Below are positions 1 to 5,976 of a stretch of 31,743 nucleotides of DNA, piece by piece (within the stretch, counting starts at the first letter, position 1; each line of letters starts with the position of its first letter). This DNA is from a virus, in IMG/VR virus record IMGVR_UViG_3300037485_000488, positions 1 to 31,743 of that record; one strand, 5' to 3'. Below the pieces are notes generated by a model. That model worked only from the letters and a program-made list of their open reading frames with translations. It was not told where the DNA came from and made no database searches. Both the position numbers and the translations under genes were made by a program.

Positions 1-127
1 GAAACGGCGTTACAGTATTTGCAAAAAACGATAGATACGGAATTAACCCCGTTGGATATTGCAATTTAAAGCAAGCGAACGCAAGGCAAATCAAACTTCA
101 GGCAATGGGCGTAGATTGTTTCGTTTA
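1..127. repeat. Terminal direct repeat, left copy
   Basis: These 127 bases are identical to the last 127 of the window. The repeat starts and stops inside one small gene, which is not how a biological terminal repeat would normally fall, and 127 is a common maximum k-mer of short-read assemblers. The simplest reading is an assembly overlap showing that the contig is circular, with a unit length of 31,616 bp. A true short terminal redundancy is possible but less likely. Confidence 0.95.
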
Positions 128-176
128 TCGCACCCCTTGTAATCAAAGCGTTACTTTTATTGCAATAAATAATTAA
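1..176 (+). CDS. Small early protein, 3' part of a gene crossing the circular join
   Basis: Reading across the join (31586-31616, then 1-176) gives a complete 68-residue protein that starts MTTQILTFKLRNG and ends FIAINN. The codon frame in this copy begins at base 3 and the stop is TAA at 174-176. It is the first gene after promoter P1. I do not recognise the family: it is small, mildly basic, and has a possible strand-rich fold with two cysteines. A GC hairpin follows immediately, and the next gene starts at 217. Confidence 0.8.
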   Translation, partial: NGVTVFAKNDRYGINPVGYCNLKQANARQIKLQAMGVDCFVYRTPCNQSVTFIAINN

Positions 177-182
177 TCAATC

Positions 183-200
183 GGGCGGGTAAAACCGCCC
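183..200 (+). promoter_or_regulatory. GGGCGG/CCGCCC hairpin after the first early gene
   Basis: GGGCGG (183-188) pairs perfectly with CCGCCC (195-200) around the loop GTAAAA. No U-tract follows, so it is probably an attenuator, processing site or mRNA stabiliser rather than a full terminator. A near-identical hairpin lies in the same place in the second early operon, at 2530-2548. Confidence 0.6.
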
Positions 201-204
201 ACAA

Positions 205-210
205 AACCCC
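205..210 (+). promoter_or_regulatory. AACCCC leader element (gene at 217)
   Basis: AACCCC ends 6 nt before the ATG at 217. The same element at about the same spacing precedes other early genes (2576, 3011, 3394, 31586). It is not a Shine-Dalgarno sequence; a role in translation control is inferred. Confidence 0.4.
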
Positions 211-216
211 GATTTA

Positions 217-393
217 ATGAAAAACAAAACACTTAATTTAATAATCGATAATTACAAAGCACAATTATTCCAATTAATGCAGCTCGATTATTTAACCAGC
301 GAACAGAGAAATGAAGCAAATAATTTAATCGAAGCCCTAACCGATTTAACAAACGCGCGGGTTGTTTATGAGCGATTTTATGCAGCCGCTTAG
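217..393 (+). CDS. Small hypothetical protein (58 aa)
   Basis: The ORF encodes 58 residues starting MKNKTLNLIIDNY and ending YERFYAAA. The central part (LTSEQRNEANNLIEAL) looks like two amphipathic helices. It begins 6 nt after an AACCCC leader element, and its 3' end overlaps the next gene by 26 nt in another frame, which suggests translational coupling. No family is recognised. I consider it real because of the leader, the tight packing and the matching strand. Confidence 0.65.
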   Translation: MKNKTLNLIIDNYKAQLFQLMQLDYLTSEQRNEANNLIEALTDLTNARVVYERFYAAA

Positions 394-817
394 ATACGAT
401 TTAAAAGAGCTTGCAAACGCGGTTAAATACTACTTTAGAAAACAAGGAAACGAAACGGTTGAATCGATTTCAAAAAAATTCAAGGTTCCCGTAGGTACAT
501 TAAACGTCCACATTTCAAACGAACTTAAACGAAAACAAAAATTAAAAATGGAAAATAGAAGCATAATATTTCAAGATCGTATGATTACGGTTTATTACAA
601 TTACGAATTTCATCCCGGCTTAATGTCGCACCCCGATTCAATCGAATTCGAATTTGGTTCGATAATTTTTAAGGGGCGAAATATTACATACTTACTTTCG
701 GTTGAAAGTTTAAACGAAATCGAAGAAAAGATTTTAGAGCTGGAAGAAAACGATCCTTCGGACGATGGACCCGACCCGGATTATTATTACGATATGAGAA
801 AAAACGGGGATATATGA
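368..817 (+). CDS. HTH-like early protein with acidic C-terminus
   Basis: The protein has 149 residues from the ATG at 368; an in-frame TTG at 362 is a less likely start. Around residues 28-55, the run TVESISKKFKVPVGTLNVHI reads like a helix-turn-helix (ISKKF = helix 2, turn at VPV, TLNVHI = recognition helix). The rest is strand-rich and the tail is very acidic (EENDPSDDGPDPD). It overlaps the preceding 58-aa gene and ends in an ATGA overlap with the XRE gene at 814. A DNA-binding early regulator is inferred; the exact family is unknown. Confidence 0.65.
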   Translation: MSDFMQPLRYDLKELANAVKYYFRKQGNETVESISKKFKVPVGTLNVHISNELKRKQKLKMENRSIIFQDRMITVYYNYEFHPGLMSHPDSIEFEFGSIIFKGRNITYLLSVESLNEIEEKILELEENDPSDDGPDPDYYYDMRKNGDI

Positions 818-1014
818 AAACGGAAAACGGAATGAAAATTAGAAAACTTCGGCGCGAATTGGATATAACGCAAAACGAATTAGGAAAGGAAATCGGACTT
901 CAAAACGGAAAATATATTTCCCACATTGAAAGCGGCTTTCGTAACTGTTCAAACGATTACGCAGAAATCATTTTAAACGCCTTAAACAAACTCAAATCTA
1001 AAAAATCAAAGTAA
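814..1014 (+). CDS. XRE/Cro-CI type HTH regulator (66 aa)
   Basis: This small protein is almost entirely one HTH_XRE domain: KIRKLRRELDITQNELGKEIG is helices 1-2, LQNGKYISHIESG is the turn and recognition helix, and a C-terminal helix follows (YAEIILNALNKL). The length suits a single-domain Cro-like repressor. The start codon overlaps the stop of the upstream gene (ATGA), so it is translationally coupled. It is the best candidate to bind the GATAG-N7-CTATC operators over promoters P1 and P2. That partnership is an inference from location and palindrome, not shown by the sequence. Confidence 0.85.
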   Translation: MKTENGMKIRKLRRELDITQNELGKEIGLQNGKYISHIESGFRNCSNDYAEIILNALNKLKSKKSK

Positions 1015-1415
1015 TGGACGCGCTAAATATTATAATCTATTCAGGGGCTGCAATTACGATAGCAGTTCAAACGATTCAAAACAACTATTTAAAAAACAAA
1101 AATTCAAAACTCAAAACAATGGAAAGCAATTTATTTTTAGAAAATGCCGAATTGAAAAAACACCGCGCGCATTTAAATTTCGTAATTAGTGAACAGGCGG
1201 AAACGATTTCCGATATACGTTCACAAATGGAAAACCAATTTATAAACGTGGATTATTTGAAAAACATTTTAGCAAAATACCAGCGTTTGAATAATGAGCT
1301 TTGCGACAAAATCGACACGCTAATAGATAAGCGAAAATTTAACGGCAAACAAAAAAAAGCAGTTCAAACAAAAACAGAAAAACCGATTTACGAATTCAAA
1401 ACTAAAACAAACTAA
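1014..1415 (+). CDS. Membrane-anchored coiled-coil protein
   Basis: The protein has 133 residues. Residues 4-22 (LNIIIYSGAAITIAVQTIQ) form a short hydrophobic N-terminal segment, followed by a long charged region with heptad-like spacing (about 30-110) and a basic tail. The start shares its A with the upstream stop (TAATG). The topology resembles small phage membrane-associated early proteins, but no family is recognised. It could act at the inner membrane, for example in superinfection exclusion or host takeover; this is speculation from topology alone. Confidence 0.6.
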   Translation: MDALNIIIYSGAAITIAVQTIQNNYLKNKNSKLKTMESNLFLENAELKKHRAHLNFVISEQAETISDIRSQMENQFINVDYLKNILAKYQRLNNELCDKIDTLIDKRKFNGKQKKAVQTKTEKPIYEFKTKTN

Positions 1416-1417
1416 AA

Positions 1418-1687
1418 ATGGAAATTCAAGGAACCTTAATTAAAATTTTACCGATTGAATCGGGATCTAAAAACGGCGGCGGGGAATGGAGCAGCCAAAC
1501 AATAATAGTTGAACAGGAAGGGCAATATCCGAAACCCGTTGCGGTTAATTTATTCGGGGATAAAATCAATCTGTTAAACGGAATTCAACTTAATGATAAA
1601 TTGAGCGTTTCGATTAATTTAGAAAGCCGGGAATACAACGATAAATATTTTACGAAGGCGAACGCGTGGAAAATCTCGAAGCTATGA
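1418..1687 (+). CDS. DUF3127 family OB-fold-like protein
   Basis: The protein has 89 residues. The opening MEIQGTLIKILPIESG, the central QYPKPVAVNLFGDK, and the closing SLESREYNDKYFTKANAWKI-type block (here NLESREYNDKYFTKANAWKI) match the pattern I know from Bacteroidota DUF3127 proteins. These are thought to be OB-fold, single-strand DNA-binding-like proteins, so a role in replication or recombination is plausible. The spacing from the previous stop is 2 nt, and the last codons overlap the next start by ATGA. Confidence 0.8.
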   Translation: MEIQGTLIKILPIESGSKNGGGEWSSQTIIVEQEGQYPKPVAVNLFGDKINLLNGIQLNDKLSVSINLESREYNDKYFTKANAWKISKL

Positions 1688-1977
1688 ACAAAGTAATAAT
1701 TAAACACAGTTTACCCCAAAACGATCAACGCTGGACGTTAAATGTTTTGCGCGGTTCGGTTTTCCTTTCTGCAATCATTAACGAACGGGACCAAACGATT
1801 TCGATTTATTATTTATGCGATCAGGAACCAAACGAAACAGAAATTCGAGTTATTGCGGATATTGGAACGGGCCGCCCGTTTAATAATTCCGATCCCGATT
1901 TATACTATAAGCACCTTGCAACATTAAGCCAGCACGAAGGGAATATAATTCATCATTTATTTGAAGTTATATGTTAG
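1684..1977 (+). CDS. DUF7352-like small phage protein
   Basis: The protein has 97 residues starting MNKVIIKHSLPQ. The start at 1684 is favoured over an upstream GTG because it forms an ATGA overlap with the preceding stop. The order basic start, RGSVFLSA, a strand-rich middle, GTGRPF, then HHLFEVI resembles the DUF7352 family of small phage proteins, whose members end in a GTG...H.FE pattern. The function of that family is unknown to me. Its C-terminal codons overlap a possible 28-residue membrane peptide. Confidence 0.65.
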   Translation: MNKVIIKHSLPQNDQRWTLNVLRGSVFLSAIINERDQTISIYYLCDQEPNETEIRVIADIGTGRPFNNSDPDLYYKHLATLSQHEGNIIHHLFEVIC

Positions 1978-2057
1978 CGTTCTTATTTGGTACATTTGCC
2001 GCGGCGGTTTCGATGTATTTTTTAACCGTACATTTAACAGATTTCGACACCGACTAA
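1971..2057 (+). CDS. 28-residue membrane peptide
   Basis: The ATG at 1971 overlaps the stop of the upstream gene and opens MLAFLFGTFAAAVSMYFLTV followed by HLTDFDTD and a stop at 2055-2057. It is one hydrophobic segment with an acidic tail, like small phage transmembrane peptides. The coupling to the upstream gene and the position directly before the operon terminator support it, but the short length makes chance possible. Confidence 0.45.
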   Translation: MLAFLFGTFAAAVSMYFLTVHLTDFDTD

Positions 2058-2086
2058 CCAAAAAACGCCGTTTTCGAACTGCATTG

Positions 2087-2120
2087 AAGCCCTAAAACCT
2101 AACCTTTTGGGGCTTTTTTT
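2087..2120 (+). terminator. Intrinsic terminator of the first early operon
   Basis: AAGCCCTAAAA (2087-2097) pairs with TTTTGGGGCTT (2105-2115; one T-G wobble) around CCTAACC and runs into a T7 tract ending at 2120. This is a strong Rho-independent terminator separating the P1 operon from promoter P2. Confidence 0.9.
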
Positions 2121-2193
2121 GGCTGCAAAACGAAATTAAACGCGCACATTTTCAGCACATTACAATTATTTTTAAATTATTTTTTGCGATGTG

Positions 2194-2222
2194 TTGTAAA
2201 TGATAGAATTTATCTATCTTTG
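2194..2222 (+). promoter_or_regulatory. Early promoter P2 with GATAG-N7-CTATC operator
   Basis: TTG (2194-2196), an 18-nt spacer and TATCTTTG (2215-2222) fit the Bacteroidota promoter pattern TTG-N17-23-TAnnTTTG. An inverted repeat, GATAG (2202-2206) and CTATC (2214-2218), overlaps the spacer and the -7 box. The same arrangement is present at P1 (31526-31558), which suggests that both are controlled by one repressor. It drives the recombination and replication genes. Confidence 0.8.
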
Positions 2223-2243
2223 AATATACCAAAACGGTAAAAG

Positions 2244-2257
2244 TTTAACCCCTTAAA
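2244..2257 (+). promoter_or_regulatory. AACCCC leader element in a small CCCC-loop hairpin (gene at 2268)
   Basis: TTTAA (2244-2248) and TTAAA (2253-2257) can form a weak stem with CCCC in the loop. TAACCCCTTA (2246-2255) is the exact reverse complement of TAAGGGGTTA at 9826-9835. The C-run here is 15 nt from the ATG, further than in the other leaders. Confidence 0.4.
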
Positions 2258-2267
2258 AAAACACAAA

Positions 2268-2522
2268 ATGGCAACTTTAACAAGCGCAATCAAAAAAGCA
2301 AAAAAAATTACAGGAATGGAACCGATTATTAGCGGTCAATTTTTTTACTTCGATTACAAAGGTTACGAAGTATCTTTTGCACAAAACGGAAACTCAGATT
2401 CAGCAACTTGTTTTTATACAAAACGAATCGGGCAAAAAGACGATTATCAAAGCGATTATTTTTGCGGAACATTTCACGATAATTTAACGCAAGCATTTAG
2501 ATTCTTAGATCGTAAAAACTAA
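2268..2522 (+). CDS. Small hypothetical early protein (84 aa), first gene of the P2 operon
   Basis: The protein has 84 residues starting MATLTSAIKKAKKITGMEP. A basic amphipathic helix at the N-terminus is followed by aromatic, strand-like segments (QFFYFDYKGYEVSFAQ, TCFYTKRIG). I do not recognise it. Its position mirrors the junction gene after P1: operator-bearing promoter, AACCCC leader, small basic protein, GC hairpin. The first codons after ATG also match (ACAACT and GCAACT). The two proteins are not clearly homologous beyond this. Confidence 0.75.
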   Translation: MATLTSAIKKAKKITGMEPIISGQFFYFDYKGYEVSFAQNGNSDSATCFYTKRIGQKDDYQSDYFCGTFHDNLTQAFRFLDRKN

Positions 2523-2529
2523 AACTAAC

Positions 2530-2548
2530 GGGCGGCTAATCCCCGCCC
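2530..2548 (+). promoter_or_regulatory. GGGCGG/CCGCCC hairpin in the P2 operon
   Basis: GGGCGG (2530-2535) pairs with CCGCCC (2543-2548) around CTAATCC, followed by ATTTT. It is a weak attenuator or processing hairpin. Stem sequence and position match the hairpin at 183-200. Confidence 0.6.
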
Positions 2549-2563
2549 ATTTTAAAACCTTTA

Positions 2564-2569
2564 AACCCC
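2564..2569 (+). promoter_or_regulatory. AACCCC leader element (gene at 2576)
   Basis: AACCCC lies 6 nt before the ATG at 2576. The 16-nt string AAACCCCTACAAAATG here (2563-2578) is identical to that in front of recT (3381-3396). Confidence 0.45.
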
Positions 2570-2575
2570 TACAAA

Positions 2576-2992
2576 ATGAAATCTTTATTTCTACTCACAG
2601 GAACCGCGCTTTTAATATTCGGCGGTATTTTAACGGCCCGATCTAAAAACAGAAAGCCGAAACCCCAAACAAGCTGCGACAAAGCAAACAAGTTTAAGGA
2701 ATGGATATATTTTAAATCCAATTCCAGCGAATTAAATTATTATGCTTATAACCCGATTTTAAAGCAGTTTATTGAGGTTATTAATATAATGGACCGCTAC
2801 GGGATAAACGTTCGAAATAGCAACGCAATGAATGCCGAACGGATTATAAAAGACTATTTCCACGAATGCCGTTTAGAGTTATTCAGGAACTACGAAAAAA
2901 CAACCGAAGCAAATTTTGTTCACGCGTTCAATTCGGTAAATATCGAAATCACAAAATCATTCGAACCAATTTTAAACAAACATTTTAATTAA
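2576..2992 (+). CDS. Putative membrane or exported protein (138 aa)
   Basis: The protein starts MKSLFLLTGTALLIFGGIL, a hydrophobic helix of about 18 residues followed by a very basic stretch (ARSKNRKPKPQ). This reads as an N-terminal membrane anchor with the rest in the cytoplasm. Residues 35-138 are mixed charged and aromatic helical sequence with a single early cysteine. No catalytic motif or family is recognised. The AACCCC leader 6 nt before the start links its control to the neighbouring early genes. Confidence 0.65.
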   Translation: MKSLFLLTGTALLIFGGILTARSKNRKPKPQTSCDKANKFKEWIYFKSNSSELNYYAYNPILKQFIEVINIMDRYGINVRNSNAMNAERIIKDYFHECRLELFRNYEKTTEANFVHAFNSVNIEITKSFEPILNKHFN

Positions 2993-2998
2993 AACCAA

Positions 2999-3004
2999 AA
3001 CCCC
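2999..3004 (+). promoter_or_regulatory. AACCCC leader element (gene at 3011)
   Basis: AACCCC ends 6 nt before the ATG at 3011, in the sequence AAAACCCCAAACAAATG. Confidence 0.4.
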
Positions 3005-3010
3005 AAACAA

Positions 3011-3373
3011 ATGAAAATTCAACAACTTGCCAGCGGTGAAATTCAGATTACATTTCGCCCCGATGAAATCGCAAATTTTCAAACGGCTTTACCGCTGGAT
3101 GAAATTGCAAACGTTAAACGATTTGAAGATTGTTTAAATAACATTCATCACAAAACCCGCGATTTTTTAAAAGACCTTCGGGATTATTACGGAATCGGAA
3201 TCGATATTAATAGACGCGATAAAAAAGTAAACGAACTCGGTTTCAAAAATCAAATTTCAGACGTTTCAAAGGTTCTTAAATTTCACGAAAAAAACGGCTT
3301 AATAACTGTTAAAAGAAATAACGAAATCTATGATACCACAACAAAAATCCTTACCTTTAAATTCAACTTTTAA
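3011..3373 (+). CDS. Hypothetical early protein (120 aa)
   Basis: The protein has 120 residues starting MKIQQLASGEIQITF. The N-terminal third looks strand-rich; the middle is helical and charged (HHKTRDFLKDLRDYYG). A segment near 85-105 (VSKVLKFHEKNGLITVKRN) could be the recognition part of a winged helix. It lies directly before recT and shares the AACCCC leader type, so a role in early DNA metabolism or its control is a context guess. Family not recognised. Confidence 0.6.
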   Translation: MKIQQLASGEIQITFRPDEIANFQTALPLDEIANVKRFEDCLNNIHHKTRDFLKDLRDYYGIGIDINRRDKKVNELGFKNQISDVSKVLKFHEKNGLITVKRNNEIYDTTTKILTFKFNF

Positions 3374-3381
3374 CAATTAAA

Positions 3382-3387
3382 AACCCC
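3382..3387 (+). promoter_or_regulatory. AACCCC leader element (recT)
   Basis: AACCCC lies 6 nt before the recT ATG at 3394, in the repeated 16-mer AAACCCCTACAAAATG. Confidence 0.45.
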
Positions 3388-3393
3388 TACAAA

Positions 3394-4254
3394 ATGGAAA
3401 ACAAAATTCCCGCAAAAATCGAAAATACTATTAAAACTTTTTTCGAAAAACCAGCCGTTAAGAATAAATTTCAGGAAGTAATAGGCAAACGTTCAACGCA
3501 GTTTATAAGCTCGATTTTGCAAATTACCGCGAATAATTCGATGCTAAAAAACGCGGATCCGATTTCGGTTTATAACGCCGCGTTAATGGCTGCAACTTTA
3601 GATTTGCCCATTAACCAAAATTTGGGCTTCGCGTGGATTGTACCCTACGGAAAAGCCGCGCAATTTCAATTAGGCGTTAAAGGTTTAGTTCAACTTGCGC
3701 AAAGATCTGGGCAGTATTTAAACATTAATGTAATTGAAGTTTACGAAAATCAATTCGAGAGCTTCAACACATTAACCGAAAACCTAAACGCAAAATTTGA
3801 TCTACCGGGCGAAGGAAAAATTATCGGTTATGCTGCGTATTTCAAGTTAATAAACGGATTCGAAAAAACTTGTTTTTGGACTACTGAAAAAGTAATCCAG
3901 CACGGCAAACGATATTCGAAATCTTTTAATAACGGGCCGTGGAAATCGGATTTCGATGCAATGGCAAAAAAGACCGTTCTAAAATCTACTTTAAGCAAGT
4001 GGGGTATATTATCGATTGAAATGCAAACCGCCGTTAAAATAGATCAATCGGTTATTAATGACGATCAGGGCGAAAGTGTAACATATGTAGATCACGAAGA
4101 AATAAAAGTAAACCCCGAAATCGAACGTTTAAAACAATTAATTGAAAGTTCCGAAACAATCGAAGAATTGGAATTTTATGAATGTTCAATTCCCGAAGAA
4201 CTTAGCCAGCTATTTCAGGAAAAATATATGAGTTTAACACCTTCGGAAAAATGA
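3394..4254 (+). CDS. recT: RecT-family single-strand annealing protein
   Basis: At 286 residues it has the usual RecT length. Hallmarks are the N-terminal NKFQEVIGKRSTQFISSIL block, the ISVYNAALMAATLDLPINQ helix, and the strand block GFAWIVPYGKAAQFQLGVKG followed by LVQLAQRSGQY. The end of the core is KSDFDAMAKKTVLKSTLSKWG. It anneals complementary single strands during phage recombination and works with a 5'-3' exonuclease. That partner follows at once, overlapping by ATGA (4251). The last 60 residues are acidic and variable, as is common in the family. Confidence 0.95.
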   Translation: MENKIPAKIENTIKTFFEKPAVKNKFQEVIGKRSTQFISSILQITANNSMLKNADPISVYNAALMAATLDLPINQNLGFAWIVPYGKAAQFQLGVKGLVQLAQRSGQYLNINVIEVYENQFESFNTLTENLNAKFDLPGEGKIIGYAAYFKLINGFEKTCFWTTEKVIQHGKRYSKSFNNGPWKSDFDAMAKKTVLKSTLSKWGILSIEMQTAVKIDQSVINDDQGESVTYVDHEEIKVNPEIERLKQLIESSETIEELEFYECSIPEELSQLFQEKYMSLTPSEK

Positions 4255-4943
4255 ATGCAAATAATATAAAATTCCGATGCAGTTCGCTAGGCGCGTTAAT
4301 GACGGAACCGAAAAAGAAAACCGAAACACTTTCTGAAACTTGTAAAAGTGAATTAATAAAGGTTTTTATTAACGAAAAATACGGGCGTTCAAAATCGATT
4401 CAAAACAAATATTTAGAAAAAGGTATTTCTCAGGAAGAAGAATCGATAACGCTTTATTCGAAGTTCAAAAAAAACTATTTCGTGAACAATAAAGCCCGAA
4501 TGTCAAACGAATTTATAACGGGCGAATGGGATATTTTAAAAAACGAAATAGTAACCGATATAAAAACAAGCTGGGATATATTTAGTTTTTTCAAAGCGAA
4601 AAACGAACCATTGAACAAAGATTATTATTTTCAATTACACGGTTATATGAGTTTAACGGGCGCGAAATCTTCAACGCTGGCATATTGTTTAGTCAATACC
4701 CCGCTAAATTTAATCGAACAGGAAAAAAAATCGTTATGGTTTAAAATGAATTGTCCCGATCTCGAATCAATTGAATATTTGGCAGCGTGCGAGGAAATAG
4801 AACGCCTTTCGATTTATGAAGATATACCCGTTAATGAGCGCGTTTTCGAGATTGAAATAGAACGGAATGAAGAAACTATCGAAGCAATAAACAAACGTGT
4901 TTTAGAGTGTCGTCAGTGGATGAACGAAAACCTTTTTAATTAA
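4251..4943 (+). CDS. YqaJ-like phage recombination exonuclease
   Basis: The protein has 230 residues. It carries a PD-(D/E)XK nuclease core: an acidic entry helix (KGISQEEESITLYS), then GEWDIL with the first metal-binding Asp (about residue 91-93) and VTDIKTSWD with the DxK pair (about 102-105). The helix YYFQLHGYMSLTG that follows is typical of YqaJ and lambda-exonuclease-like enzymes. It should resect double-strand ends for RecT, with which it is translationally coupled. A structured terminator follows 24 nt after the stop. Confidence 0.88.
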   Translation: MNANNIKFRCSSLGALMTEPKKKTETLSETCKSELIKVFINEKYGRSKSIQNKYLEKGISQEEESITLYSKFKKNYFVNNKARMSNEFITGEWDILKNEIVTDIKTSWDIFSFFKAKNEPLNKDYYFQLHGYMSLTGAKSSTLAYCLVNTPLNLIEQEKKSLWFKMNCPDLESIEYLAACEEIERLSIYEDIPVNERVFEIEIERNEETIEAINKRVLECRQWMNENLFN

Positions 4944-4967
4944 AAATATTGGCACGAAGTCAATGGG

Positions 4968-5026
4968 GCGCGGGGTTGTTAGAAATACAAAATAAATTAA
5001 GGGCCTAATTTAACCCCGCGCTTTTT
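4968..5026 (+). terminator. Bulged two-stem hairpin with U-tract
   Basis: GCGCGGGGT (4968-4976) pairs with ACCCCGCGC (5013-5021), followed by TTTTT (5022-5026). Inside the 36-nt loop, TAAATTA (4993-4999) pairs with TAATTTA (5006-5012) around AGGGCC. This leaves a one-sided 16-nt bulge (4977-4992). It can terminate after the exonuclease gene. The inner stem stacks directly on the outer one, an unusually elaborate structure for a plain terminator. Confidence 0.75.
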
Positions 5027-5038
5027 AAAAAAAATATA

Positions 5039-5374
5039 ATGAGCAAAAAAACATTTGAAATTGATATAAATTTATTTTGCCGCGCTTATAATTTGACACT
5101 TGCTCAGGAATTTCGTTTTGATACATCCCGCCGCTGGAAATCCGATTACTACATTTTAGAATTCAACTGTTTAATCGAATTCGAAGGAATGGGCGGGAAT
5201 CATTGGTCAGGAATGGGAGGGCATCAAACGCTTACGGGGTACACGGCAAATTGTGAAAAGTATAATCGGGCTTCATTAATGGGGTTTAAATTACTCAGGT
5301 ATACGGCGAAAAATTCAAAGGATTTAATTAACGATTTAAAAACATTACTCAATGAAAAAACAAACTGCGATTGA
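5039..5374 (+). CDS. PD-(D/E)XK-like nuclease (VRR-NUC/DUF559-like)
   Basis: The protein has 111 residues. The order FRFDTSRRWKSDYYI (Asp in the first strand), CLIEFEGMGGNHWSG (ExE-type second strand, then a Gly/His loop), GYTANCEKYNRASLMGFKLLRYT matches small phage nucleases of the VRR-NUC/DUF559 type that end in ...DCEKYN.A...GW..LR.T. Such proteins are thought to cut branched or mismatched DNA, which would fit next to RecT and the exonuclease. The start has an A-rich leader right after the bulged terminator hairpin. Confidence 0.7.
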   Translation: MSKKTFEIDINLFCRAYNLTLAQEFRFDTSRRWKSDYYILEFNCLIEFEGMGGNHWSGMGGHQTLTGYTANCEKYNRASLMGFKLLRYTAKNSKDLINDLKTLLNEKTNCD

Positions 5375-5531
5375 AAATATCAAAGCAAGATTTTTAGCTA
5401 AACGATATGACATTTACAAAGAACAAATAATTGAAAAAGGGAATGATGGATATTTTATTTACAATGATAAAATTTACTATGGTAATAGATTTGGAGTTTT
5501 CATTTATTCACAACTAAATCGATACAAATGA
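5352..5531 (+). CDS. Small hypothetical protein (59 aa)
   Basis: The ATG at 5352 lies inside the 3' end of the upstream nuclease gene. The protein opens MKKQTAIENIKARFLAK and ends YSQLNRYK, and its stop forms an ATGA overlap with the next gene. The opening resembles that of the next protein (MKNKTAVEWLNDA), so the two may be diverged copies of the small phage family that starts with QTA.EWL. Function unknown. Confidence 0.65.
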   Translation: MKKQTAIENIKARFLAKRYDIYKEQIIEKGNDGYFIYNDKIYYGNRFGVFIYSQLNRYK

Positions 5532-5734
5532 AAAATAAAACGGCGGTCGAATGGTTAAACGACGCAATAAATAAAAAATTAAATAATGATTTAGGACCGT
5601 CTTTTACGGATCTATTTAATGAAGCCAAAAAATTAGAACGCGAACAAATTATAAACGCTTACGATGCTGGAACTTTTTATTTAGAAGGCGGTTTGTATTA
5701 TAAAGAAACATTTGAAAATGAAAGCGGAATTTGA
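5528..5734 (+). CDS. Small phage protein of the 'TAVEWL...EREQIINAYDAG' type (68 aa)
   Basis: The protein has 68 residues starting MKNKTAVEWLNDAINKK. The second helix, AKKLEREQIINAYDAG, followed by YYKETF, is a pattern I have often seen in short proteins of Bacteroidota phages and prophages. No function is known to me. It is coupled at both ends: ATGA with the gene before, and a 17-nt overlap with the one after. Confidence 0.7.
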   Translation: MKNKTAVEWLNDAINKKLNNDLGPSFTDLFNEAKKLEREQIINAYDAGTFYLEGGLYYKETFENESGI

Positions 5735-5954
5735 AAACTATTTATTGAAGCACAAAACCGAACCTTTTGTAATGCTGGACGAAATCGATTTAAACTTTGA
5801 ACAGTTTTGTGAATTATACGAACGGGATTATGCTTTTCAGCAAATGTGGAAAATTGGATGCGATTTTACGTATTACGATATTCGGGCGGGTAAATGTGAA
5901 AACGCAAAAGTAGTTCACGGAAAAATATTTTGCAGCTTGAAAGGTTGTAATTGA
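5718..5954 (+). CDS. Small hypothetical protein (78 aa)
   Basis: Starting at the ATG at 5718 (an in-frame TTG at 5712 is less likely), the protein reads MKAEFENYLLKHKTEPFVM and ends KIFCSLKGCN. It is acidic and aromatic in the first half, with four cysteines in the second half, so a small metal-binding or disulphide-free knuckle is conceivable. Family not recognised. It ends 8 nt before the promoter-like box of the structured RNA. Confidence 0.6.
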   Translation: MKAEFENYLLKHKTEPFVMLDEIDLNFEQFCELYERDYAFQQMWKIGCDFTYYDIRAGKCENAKVVHGKIFCSLKGCN

Positions 5955-5970
5955 AAAATAAGTATATTTG
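5937..5970 (+). promoter_or_regulatory. Candidate promoter for the structured RNA
   Basis: TATATTTG (5963-5970) matches the TAnnTTTG -7 box. An upstream TTG (5937-5939) gives a 23-nt spacer, the long end of the accepted range. Transcription would start near 5977, just before the 8-nt element that forms the crossing pairing. Confidence 0.55.
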
Positions 5971-5976
5971 TAAACG

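Noticed and set aside
1742-1927. Open frame of 61 codons within the DUF7352-like gene
   Set aside because: It is a shadow in another frame of a gene that overlaps its neighbours properly.
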